Assembly: GCA_014925825.1 (NCBI GenBank)
Contig: JACGCK010000048.1
Span: forward strand, 1 to 64,000
From: Pholiota molesta
Lineage: Eukaryota; Basidiomycota; Agaricomycetes; Agaricales; Strophariaceae
Direction of reading: 5' to 3'
DNA length: 64,000 bases
A model generated the notes under the pieces. That model ran no database searches, had not been told where the DNA came from, and saw only the letters and a program-made list of their open reading frames with translations. A program made the translations under genes and the position numbers. Every line of letters starts with the position of its first letter. Position 1 is the first letter of the stretch. Below, piece after piece: positions 10,016 through 18,710 of this stretch.

Positions 10016-13000
10016 GCCGCGAGTCCCAATTCCGCGGCGAAATGCTTGACCTTAGGCGACGGAAGCGCCTTCGTCAGCGCGTCGGCGACCATATCGTCCG
10101 TGGGGCAGTAGATGAGTCGAATCGAGCCGTTTTCGACGATCCAGCGGATAAAGTGAAAACGCACGTCGATGTGCTTGGTGCGCGCATGGTACTGGTGATT
10201 TTTGGTGAGGGCGATGGCGGATTGGTTGTCCGAAAATAGAGTCGTGGCATCGAGAGAAGTCGAAAAGACTTCCGTCAGAAGCGACCGCAACCAGAGCGCC
10301 TCCTTGGCAGCGTGGGTAGCTGCGACGTACTCGGATTCCGTAGTTGACAGGCTTACTACCTCCTGTCGCTTCGCACTCCAGGAAACCGCGCCCCCATTCA
10401 ACATAAAGGCATAGCCTGAAATCGCACGGCGGTCCTCAGCCATGCTCCCATCCGCATCCGCGTACCCCACCAGCTCCTTCCCAACTCCCCCATACGTCAG
10501 CCACAGGTCCTGCGTACCCTTCAGGTAGCGAAAGATGCGCTTTACAGCCTCCCAGTGATCGATCCCTGGCTTCGACGAGAAGCGCGACGCATTCTGCACG
10601 GCATAGGCAATATCCGGACGAGTACCGCGCGCGGCATACATCAACGAACCGACCGATTCGTGATACGGGACGTCTCGCATACGCGCGAACTCTTGCGTCG
10701 TCGAAGGAGATTGTGCAGACGTCAGACGGGTGTTTGGATCCATGGGAATAGAGACGGGCTTCAGGTCTTGAAGTCCATACCGGCGGATAATCGACTCGAT
10801 ATACGAGCGCTGAGACAGCATCAGCCGGCGCTGCTCGCGGACTCGACGCACTTCGATTCCGAGCAGCCAGTGCAGTTCGCCAAGATCCGTAATTTCGACG
10901 TGCTTTGAAATATCCGCCTTGAACTGTTCGATCAGAGGGAGGGCCGTCGAAACGATGGTGCAGTCGTCGACGTGAACCATGATAATGGTGAGTTCCTTTC
11001 CGTCGTCGCTTCGCTTGTAGAACACGGCCTGATCGACCTCGCAGCACTTGAAACCCAGGATTTCGACGAGAATTTCGACTAGGCGCTGGTACCAACGACG
11101 CCCGGACTGCTTGAGTCCGTACAAGGCTTTCAGAAGTCGGCAGACGAGGTTGCGGTCGGTGTGGTATCCGGGAGGCTGGCGCATATAGATGACTTCCTTC
11201 TTCGTGAGTAATCCATTCAAATAAGCGCCCTTGATGTCGATCTGATGTATTTCCAGGTCAAGCGCAGCTGCGTATGCGAGGATTGCCCGAATTGAAGCTA
11301 AGCATGCAACAGGCGCAAACGTGTCGAAATAATCGACGCCCGGCACCTGCGAGAAACCCTGTGCAACGAGGCGCGCCTTGTAGCGCACAACATTCCCGGC
11401 GGCGTCCTTCTTCGCACGAAACACCCACTTCGACCCAATAATGTTCGCCCCATCCGGCGGCACGACCAACTCCCACGTCTCGGATTCCTTCAACACCTTC
11501 AACTCCTCCTCGATCGCTTTCTCCCACAACGGCCAATCTGGCCTCGCCTTTGCCTCCTTCAGGTTGCGCGGTTCGAGTGCCTCTGCCTCACTGATCTCCG
11601 CGACCATCGCATACTCCTGTACAAAATCCGCGGCAGGCAGTGTAAACTGTGTATCGCCTTCGCCATCTGGAGCATCTGCATTCTCGGGTGGCGCACCTTC
11701 GGGCTCGAGGAAATCATCGACAGGTGCAGGTTCAGGGATTTTCGGGGTACGCGTGCCTCGTCGGCGCTCTCCAGTCACTGCGCGGCCTTCAAGGATGTCA
11801 CGCAAGACTCTGCCGGGTTTCCGCGTACGCGATGAGCGCCTAAGCGCGGGCGCCTGATCGGACGAAGCTTCGGAGTCTGCTGCGTCGGACTCTGGAGTTT
11901 GCGCGGGGGCTGTATGAGGTGCGGCCAACGATGTCGAGGATCCGGGGGTTGTCGCGGCAGGGTTGATCACGCCTTGGACTTGTCCGGGCCTTTGGTCTGC
12001 CTTCGTCTCGATAAACTCCCAATCCTCCCCCTCGAGGCGAGAGGCAGACGTCCCCGTCGGATCGTAATAAACGTTCCGCTCGACGGACACTGTCTTCTTG
12101 TCTGGCCAATACACTCGAACGCCCTTCGACCTGTCGTCCAATCCCATCCATCGCCCTTCCTTCACACGCCCACCCAACTTATCACCACCCTCGACCCGCA
12201 CCCAAACCTTCTCGCCCCACTCACGGACATCACGGAGGTCCGGCTTCTTCCCAAAAGCCGCCTCGTACGGTGTCTGGCCTTCGACGGCCTTGGTCGACGT
12301 TCGATTCATCAACCAAACCACATGGCGTGCCGCCTCAGCCCACAGAAAACGCGGCAAGCCACTCGCGTGCAACAGCGCGCGAATCCGTTCGACGATCACA
12401 CGATTTCGACGTTCGGCGACGCCGTTTTGCTGCGGCGTGTCGTGGACTGTTCGCTTCTGCGCAGTCCCGCGCGAGCGTAAATACATGACAAATTCGCGCC
12501 CCTCGTACTCGCCGCCCTTGTCTGAATGAAGGCACTTAATCTTGGCGTCCAGCTGCGTGTCGACCCACGCCTCGTAGTCCTTGTAGGAATCGAAGGCGCC
12601 AGATTTCTTGGCGAGGAAATAAATGTTCGTAAGCCGTGTTTTGTCGTCCGTGTAAGTGATGTAGTAACGTTTTCCGCCCTTCGATTCAACAGGTGCCGGT
12701 CCCCAGAGATCGGAGTGGATTTCTCCACCGAATTCAGTCGCGCGATCGCCTTCGCGCTGCTTTGGGACGGGCTTGCGTGTTGCTTTCGCATAAACGCACG
12801 ACTCGCAGAAGAACGGATCCCCGGACGACATTTCCGCAACGCGCACACCGCTAACGAGCTTGTTCGAAACAAGCCGCCTTGCCACATCGGGTGAGATATG
12901 CCCGAGACGTCGATGGAGTTGATCGAGGCTGATCTTCTCCCCCACAGCATTCACAGAATCGGGCTCGTGTTCGACACGGTACAGCCCCTTGCTGTTCTTC

Positions 13001-14532
13001 GGGACCACTCCAACGCGCGCGCCATCCGGACCACGCAGAACGCACTTTCCACCACCAAAAGTCGCCGTAAAACCCATGTCGTCGAGCCGTCCGATCGAAA
13101 CAAGGGTGTATCCAACCTCGGGCGAGTAAAGAACCTCCGTAAGGCGGAGCTGATTGGCTTCGACGCCATCAGGTACGTCAATAACAAGCTCGCCCACTCC
13201 AACAGCGCTGAAACTTCCTTTATTGGCAGCGCGCAACGGCTTTGGTGGGATGTTCTCGAGGGTATCGAAGTCTTCGCAGTACGGCGAGATGTGCCGTGTT
13301 GATCCAGAGTCCAGGATCTCGACACGCGGCGCACTATCAACAATGCGCTCGGGCACGGACGCGATGAGTACATCCTCGGCAGGAGGCTCGAGCGCTACCA
13401 GTGGCTCGCCATCTTCATCGACATCCCATGCATCATCAGCATAATCCCCGGCATCGCTCGCCACCTCGGAAAACCAGCCGTCTTCTTCATCGACATCGAC
13501 ATCGGCCGCATGGCCGGCATCCGACTCTGTGTTCGAAGTCGAAACACGTCCGTCATCGTCATCGGACTCGTCTTCGGTTTCACAGCTGACAGCAAAAGCA
13601 ATATCGCTATCCGAGTCGTCTTCGACCGCGTTCGCAGATCCTGAGCCCTTCGAATCCTTGTCCTTGGATTTCTCTTTGCCTTTTCCATCATCGCGATCCT
13701 TCGGGGGCTTCGGGCACTTGTCCTTGAAGTGGCCCTTCTCTCCGCAATTCCAGCAGGTGATCCGAGAACGCCAGTTTGAGCCACCCTTCCCACCCTTGCC
13801 CTTCGACGAGCCGCCGGTGACGGACATTGCTTCGTCACCATCGTCCTTCGACTTCCCACCAGAGCGCTTGGTTGAACTACCGCGCTGACTGGTCTTTTGA
13901 CGTTCGAACTCCTCGGAGATCAGGGAAATCAAGATGTCGGGGTCAATGGTCTTCGTCGGGGCATACATCCGCGCCGCAGCAAGCTGCATCGACGCGAAAT
14001 TCGCAAGAGGAGAGGGAAGAGAGGATAGAATGGTTGAACGGTAATCCTTTTCATCAATCTCGACGCCAACAGATGCTAACTCTTCGCGCTTGACGCGCAA
14101 ACTGTCCAGGAACTCGCGGACATTCCCTTTATCGGGGCACTTCGTCTCGAGGAAACGCGCACGCATGTCGGTCTGCGCGTACGCGCCCTTCTCCGTATAC
14201 TCCTTGACAATGGCTTCCCAGCGTGCGCGGACAGTCGGCTTCGCGTGGACACGCATCAACGTCGAATCCGGGATTTTCTGAGTCAGGAGTGACTTCGCGG
14301 ACATCTCGTCCTTGTCCCATAGCTTCATGGCAGCGCTTTCGGCTTCCGTGGGTTTTTCATCGACGGCAGCTTTCGGGCGGGGCAACGAGCCATCGAAATG
14401 ATTCCAGAAGCCCTTGGCTTCGACGGCGTCCTGGAAGCGCACACGGAAGATCGCCCAGTTCAAACCAGTCGCATCAAGCTTCGGAATGGAAGACGGGAGG
14501 GTATCAGAGAGAGAAGTCGGGTTGGTAGACAT
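10009..14532 (-). CDS. Copia Gag-Pol polyprotein
   Basis: Single frame of 1,507 codons from the ATG at 14532 (an in-frame ATG at 14589 would add 19). Domain order is Gag (UBN2-like), zinc knuckle CWNCGEKGHFKDKC (about residues 260-273), an acidic linker, aspartic protease (LDSGSTRH, about 408), GAG-pre-integrase (HRRLGH...CESC), DDE integrase (HSDLWG, SDKGGEY and the Glu in NGVAERRNR), reverse transcriptase (ALYGLKQSGRRWYQ and VHVDDC) and RNase H (GYADADGS, STTESEYVAA). Integrase before RT is the Ty1/copia order. No frameshift or stop interrupts it, and there is no gag/pol recoding site. Gag and Pol are therefore translated as one protein. The stop codon lies within the polypurine tract. Confidence 0.95.
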   Translation of the reverse strand: MSTNPTSLSDTLPSSIPKLDATGLNWAIFRVRFQDAVEAKGFWNHFDGSLPRPKAAVDEKPTEAESAAMKLWDKDEMSAKSLLTQKIPDSTLMRVHAKPTVRARWEAIVKEYTEKGAYAQTDMRARFLETKCPDKGNVREFLDSLRVKREELASVGVEIDEKDYRSTILSSLPSPLANFASMQLAAARMYAPTKTIDPDILISLISEEFERQKTSQRGSSTKRSGGKSKDDGDEAMSVTGGSSKGKGGKGGSNWRSRITCWNCGEKGHFKDKCPKPPKDRDDGKGKEKSKDKDSKGSGSANAVEDDSDSDIAFAVSCETEDESDDDDGRVSTSNTESDAGHAADVDVDEEDGWFSEVASDAGDYADDAWDVDEDGEPLVALEPPAEDVLIASVPERIVDSAPRVEILDSGSTRHISPYCEDFDTLENIPPKPLRAANKGSFSAVGVGELVIDVPDGVEANQLRLTEVLYSPEVGYTLVSIGRLDDMGFTATFGGGKCVLRGPDGARVGVVPKNSKGLYRVEHEPDSVNAVGEKISLDQLHRRLGHISPDVARRLVSNKLVSGVRVAEMSSGDPFFCESCVYAKATRKPVPKQREGDRATEFGGEIHSDLWGPAPVESKGGKRYYITYTDDKTRLTNIYFLAKKSGAFDSYKDYEAWVDTQLDAKIKCLHSDKGGEYEGREFVMYLRSRGTAQKRTVHDTPQQNGVAERRNRVIVERIRALLHASGLPRFLWAEAARHVVWLMNRTSTKAVEGQTPYEAAFGKKPDLRDVREWGEKVWVRVEGGDKLGGRVKEGRWMGLDDRSKGVRVYWPDKKTVSVERNVYYDPTGTSASRLEGEDWEFIETKADQRPGQVQGVINPAATTPGSSTSLAAPHTAPAQTPESDAADSEASSDQAPALRRSSRTRKPGRVLRDILEGRAVTGERRRGTRTPKIPEPAPVDDFLEPEGAPPENADAPDGEGDTQFTLPAADFVQEYAMVAEISEAEALEPRNLKEAKARPDWPLWEKAIEEELKVLKESETWELVVPPDGANIIGSKWVFRAKKDAAGNVVRYKARLVAQGFSQVPGVDYFDTFAPVACLASIRAILAYAAALDLEIHQIDIKGAYLNGLLTKKEVIYMRQPPGYHTDRNLVCRLLKALYGLKQSGRRWYQRLVEILVEILGFKCCEVDQAVFYKRSDDGKELTIIMVHVDDCTIVSTALPLIEQFKADISKHVEITDLGELHWLLGIEVRRVREQRRLMLSQRSYIESIIRRYGLQDLKPVSIPMDPNTRLTSAQSPSTTQEFARMRDVPYHESVGSLMYAARGTRPDIAYAVQNASRFSSKPGIDHWEAVKRIFRYLKGTQDLWLTYGGVGKELVGYADADGSMAEDRRAISGYAFMLNGGAVSWSAKRQEVVSLSTTESEYVAATHAAKEALWLRSLLTEVFSTSLDATTLFSDNQSAIALTKNHQYHARTKHIDVRFHFIRWIVENGSIRLIYCPTDDMVADALTKALPSPKVKHFAAELGLAAV

Positions 14533-14593
14533 GGTGGGATTTAGCACGAGTTCGAGAGTAGACAACAATGGATATTCGAGATTTAGCAACGGT

Positions 14594-14610
14594 CCTCGGG
14601 GCCCATAACC
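14594..14610 (-). promoter_or_regulatory. Primer binding site, initiator-tRNA-Met half
   Basis: Minus-strand GGTTATGGGCCCCGAGG directly follows the 5' LTR. It complements the anticodon arm of initiator tRNA-Met (GGGCCCATAACC containing CAT) rather than a tRNA 3' end. This is the arrangement known from Drosophila copia, which is primed by an internally cleaved tRNA-iMet. Confidence 0.75.
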
Positions 14611-14960
14611 TGTAAGAATTCACTCAGTCGTTTACGGGGTGAAACAACTGGCATTTAGTAAGTACCTGTAAGAATTCACTACGGTACATTGTAAGTTAAA
14701 GTTAGAGAATGTGTAAAGTAGAATAGCTCACCTCAGTCGTTTACGGGGTGAAACAACTGAGGTGCTCGTACATGAGAAAACACGTATATAAGATATCACG
14801 GAAACGATTCGTGAGCACGTAATAATAACGGAATGATAACACAAGAATTGCGCGAGATGCGCGTGAGCGAAGGCAATTTGAAATAAGTTGATAAGAGGAA
14901 ACAGGCGCACGCGCGATGCGCTCGCGGCGCGTTTGTACGCACGCTCGCGTCATTCCAACA
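14611..14960 (-). repeat. 5' LTR of the copia element
   Basis: Identical to 9652-10001. On the minus strand it starts TGTTGGAATGACGC and ends CTTACA, directly before the primer binding site. Confidence 0.95.
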
Positions 14961-15145
14961 TTTAGGACGCCTTCGCGATGAGAGAAATTTGAGAATTTGA
15001 ATAGGAGAATTGCCTCCGACTTCAGTTGGGTTTACGGTTTATCTTACTGGAATTGTTTTTGACCGTGGACGCTGATCGGCCTAGCAAAAGTATTGAACGG
15101 TACACGGAATCTTGACTCGCTAGTAATCTACTATGACTTGTTTCG
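14961..15145 (+). repeat. Right part of the ~200 bp repeat split by the copia insertion
   Basis: Continues the repeat whose left part is 9622-9651. It matches 7200-7380 at the motifs CCGTGGACGCT, TCGGCCTAGCA and TTGACTCGCTAGTAATCTAC. The join around the insertion restores the order seen in the uninterrupted copy. Confidence 0.6.
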
Positions 15146-15444
15146 TTTCAAATTTCCATAATCTCTTTTAAAGTGTTGAATTTATCTTTAATAAAAAGAG
15201 TGCGCACTCGTTTTTTGGCTATCCCAGGGCTATCCCTGCTCCTGTCCAGTACTTTCGGCCGCTCGGCGCGGAGTTTGAAAGGTATTGTGAGCGCTGGAGC
15301 ACGGACGACTCTCATCATCATCTCATCATGTCTTCTGGATCTTGCCACTCTCTCCCTGCTTGTTCCTAGGCTTGTTTGAGCTTGAGCTTGAGCAATTTTA
15401 GTGTCAATGTTTAGCTGGCGCCCCCAAGTTTCAATTTTTCAAAG

Positions 15445-16304
15445 ATGACTCTGAATCTAACCCCGATATCAAGTTTGCGATCTCTTGTGGAACATATTTT
15501 CAATCAATGCGGATGTGGACCCTCCAGTTCCATCATGCTATCCGCCGTTCCCTCCAACAGAGCCTCATCTCAGCCCTTTGACGATCACCCGGCGGTCCTC
15601 GCAAGTATGCAGCTACTGGCGCAGCATAATCCTCGAATCCCCGTCGATCTGTGGCAACTGCCTTGACCTTGACCTACTCTCGCAGGATCACGATCACTGG
15701 CGGCGTGAAGTGCTACATAGGGCGGGAAACGCGCAGCTTGCCGTGTGTGATCAGCGCCCTCTTCTCGTGAAGGACTTGGATTGGGGTGTGCAGAAGTTTT
15801 TATGGATGTGATTCACAATCATTGGGCGAGGATAAAGGTTCTTGAGATCAGGATTGGTCTCTGACTTTTCACTGGTTATTCGTGAATCATTCGCCCAGGC
15901 ATTATTATCGTTCAATTATTCCACCTACTTCACTCATTTCCGGTTCGTGGCTCCAGATGATGATTTCCTCTCACATGTCCGAACACTCTATATAGTACGC
16001 AATCGGCGGCCGCGGGTCGCCATTTCTTTCCTGTCACTCAAAACCCTCGTCATCATGGACTTGAGGAGCCTTGGGATAGCTGGACAGATCCTGGAGTCCT
16101 TTTTCGCTCAGCGACAGAGCATCTCTCAAATTGAAATTCTCGATCTCAGAGACCTCGACTTGCTTCGACAACTTGGAGACTTACGGTTTTTTAGATGAGA
16201 TCACTGGCTTGAAAGTGGTATGGAAACTCAATGATCAGGATTCCGAATGGGTGAAGTATATTTGTGGAAGTGGCAGTCCAGCAGCACTTGTATTTGAGAC
16301 GTAG
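15445..16304 (+). pseudogene. F-box protein pseudogene (frameshifted, internally deleted)
   Basis: Starts with ATG and PISSL.SLVEHIFNQ, then shifts frame. The new frame (from about 15485) reads WNIFSINADVDPPVP...SPLTITRRSSQVCSYWRSIILESPSICG, clearly the F-box N-terminal region. After about 100 codons a stop intervenes. A large central part of the ~550-residue family protein is missing. The C-terminus resumes as LDEITGLKVVW...YICGSGSPAALVFE and stops at 16302-16304. It lies head-to-tail with the intact gene at 16753, as expected for a decayed tandem duplicate. Confidence 0.8.
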
Positions 16305-16752
16305 TGATGATGATACATTCGAAATTTCTATGTCTAATCCTAAGGATTTGGATATCGTTCTGCGCCCGGAAAAATTGCTGTTTGGAATCCGAAAATGAGG
16401 CGAATGCTATTGACGGGTAATTGGGTTTTGTGCTCTTGCAGAAAATAATTTAGTAAAATGAAATTGAACGGAAAACACTCTTGAGATACGGCGCAGGACT
16501 GACTCGGAGTACTACTGAACGCTTATTCCATTGTCGATGATCGATTGGCGCGGATTCCATTTGATTCTGGGTACTTATTATCGGTTCAGCTGTCACAATT
16601 TCCTTGCGAATTACGCCAGGCACACTGCAGTTTTTTTTTGGAAACGCATGGTTTTCCCACATCCGGCCCTGCAAGCCGTTTGTGCGTGGGCGCTTGAACA
16701 GACCTCAACTTGACTTACATCAATCCAAACTTCAAATTCAAAGGACACATCG

Positions 16753-18414
16753 ATGGCAATACCACACAACAAATACGAACCAATATCCAGACTCGATCGC
16801 GACGTCCTTTGGCATATCTTCTCTATCAACGCAGACTCTTCAAACTCCTCAGTTCCATACTGGTCTCCCCCTTCCGATCCGCAATTCAGCCCTCTGGCGA
16901 TCTCCCGGCGATTGTCGCAAGTATGCAGATTTTGGCGTCGCATCATCCTCGAATCCTCATCAATCTGGGGTAAATGCCTTGATCTCGACCTACTCCGCCA
17001 GCGAAACGATAGGTGGCGCCGCGAGGTACTGCGGAGGGCGGGCACTGCGCTGTTGGTTGTGCGGGCTCGTACCGCTCTCATGCACAATCCACACGTTGGG
17101 GTACAGAAATGGTTGATCGATATCATTTCTGACTATTGGACGAGGATAGGAGTGCTCGATATCGTGATTGGTTCCTCGGACATCTTAAAGAGCCCAAAGG
17201 TTCAAAGCGCTCTCCGCAGGCCAGCACCGCATCTGAGGTTATTCGCTATCCAAAATGCGAGCCCGCCGGGGAGAAGCGGTTCCGGATTCATGGCGTTCCC
17301 TGAAACCAGCCCACTGTTTGCGAATGATTCCCCACTGCTCACCGATTTCTCCATTGGAAGTGGTTTTGTTACAAATTCTAGCATAGTCCCCTTTCCATCG
17401 ATTTTGCTCAAAGGCCAACTTCGACGCTTAACTGTGGATCAACCGCTCGTTATTCCAGCTCACAGCTTACTCGCTGCATGTGCCCAGATGCCGCTTCTCG
17501 AGGAATTGTCGATCAACATCGCGATATTGGCTCTGAAAAAACCACATGAGTCGACACCATCCGTTCTATCCCCGGTATCGCTTCCTAATCTCAGAGTGAT
17601 TAACATTGGCTCCTTTTGCCTAGACACCTACCCAGAATTTCTAGGTCGCATCCTTCCGAGTCCCGACTGTCGATGGGATATAAACACTGTCGCTACAGAC
17701 ATTGAGACCCCCAACAAGGCAATAGAAATATATGCAAGAGAAATATATGACATCCATGTGCGCTATATGTCCGGTTTCTTTGCGACGCATAGCACTGGAC
17801 CATCGTGCCCAACACATCTATCACTCTCTCTTACCCAGGGGCAGCTTTGTCTTGCGGCGCATCAGAAGAAGGATTCATTCTCGGATGCGTACGTCCAAAC
17901 GACATTTGACGAATACACCAATTCAGTGGCTATCCACACCTCGTTTGCCCGGGCGCTCTCCTCTTTCACGTATCCTGCGTCTCTCACTCAGTTTCGATTT
18001 GTGTCTCCGAACCTGCAATTACAAGAGCACATCCCGCCTCTTGCTCCCTTTTTCTTCGCCCTCGAGTCGATCAAGGAGCTGTATACTAGCGTGGATGGCC
18101 TCTCCTTTATTATGTCACAGTGGGCGCCTAAAGAACGGCTGTTCTTTCCTGTACTCGAAACCCTCTTCCTCGTAGATCCAAGTAACGATGAGCAAAGGGC
18201 AAAGCGTATAGTGCCCTTCTTCTCTCATCGGTTACAGACCAGTCCGATCCTCAACCTCAACCTCGCAGAATCACCCTATTCTTTTGGGGATTTACGTCTT
18301 TTAGATGAAATTACTGGTTTGAAGGTGATCTGGAGATCGGAGGACGATCTGGACTCTCAAATCATGGAGTATGTCTGTGGAAGCGGGACTCCGAGACTCC
18401 TTAGTACTGTATGA
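16753..18414 (+). CDS. F-box protein (553 aa, intact)
   Basis: Uninterrupted frame. Residues about 9-26 (PISRLDRDVLWHIFSIN) form the F-box core, followed by LAISRRLSQVCRFWRRIILESSSIWGKCLDLDLL. The middle holds diverged leucine-rich segments (LLAACAQMPLLEELSINI, LPNLRVINIGSFCLDTYPEFLGRIL). The tail is LRLLDEITGLKVIW...YVCGSGTPRLL. Expected to be a Skp1-binding adaptor of an SCF ubiquitin ligase. The substrate cannot be told. It is the plus-strand counterpart of the gene at 7797 and the parent-like copy for the pseudogene just upstream. Confidence 0.85.
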   Translation: MAIPHNKYEPISRLDRDVLWHIFSINADSSNSSVPYWSPPSDPQFSPLAISRRLSQVCRFWRRIILESSSIWGKCLDLDLLRQRNDRWRREVLRRAGTALLVVRARTALMHNPHVGVQKWLIDIISDYWTRIGVLDIVIGSSDILKSPKVQSALRRPAPHLRLFAIQNASPPGRSGSGFMAFPETSPLFANDSPLLTDFSIGSGFVTNSSIVPFPSILLKGQLRRLTVDQPLVIPAHSLLAACAQMPLLEELSINIAILALKKPHESTPSVLSPVSLPNLRVINIGSFCLDTYPEFLGRILPSPDCRWDINTVATDIETPNKAIEIYAREIYDIHVRYMSGFFATHSTGPSCPTHLSLSLTQGQLCLAAHQKKDSFSDAYVQTTFDEYTNSVAIHTSFARALSSFTYPASLTQFRFVSPNLQLQEHIPPLAPFFFALESIKELYTSVDGLSFIMSQWAPKERLFFPVLETLFLVDPSNDEQRAKRIVPFFSHRLQTSPILNLNLAESPYSFGDLRLLDEITGLKVIWRSEDDLDSQIMEYVCGSGTPRLLSTV

Positions 18415-18710
18415 TGGCTGATATATTATGGGAACTTTATGTCAGATATTACAGGATCCTGATGTTGTCACCCAGAAGTGAGTAAGCCCATGTACATCCT
18501 GTGCACGCAACAACCCCAAGCACCCTCAACTCCACCGAGACATCTCTCGCATCCTTCCAGGTCGCGATCAAGTATACGATGCCCCGAATATCCTCCTCCG
18601 ACCTATGCCCACCATGGAGTACAGCCGGCGAATGGCTTTCCGATGCAAAAGATGGTGCGGGCCTTGGTAGGGGTGTTGCGGCGTCTTCCCATATGCTTCA
18701 CACCTATTTT

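Larger units (their letters stand above)
9652..14960 (-). mobile_element. Full-length Ty1/copia LTR retrotransposon
   Basis: 5,309 bp, transcribed on the minus strand, with 350 bp LTRs at each end that I read as identical base for base. Both LTRs have TG...CA termini. The flanking 5-mer TTTAG is duplicated (9647-9651 and 14961-14965). A primer binding site abuts the 5' LTR and a polypurine tract abuts the 3' LTR. The internal polyprotein is one uninterrupted frame. All the parts needed for retrotransposition are present, so insertion is recent and the copy may be active. It landed inside the ~200 bp repeat of the F-box cluster. Confidence 0.95.

Noticed and set aside
9652..14960. CRISPR-like or phage-like repeat structure
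   Set aside because: The only direct repeats here are the two LTRs and their internal duplication; no spacer array, and the context is eukaryotic.
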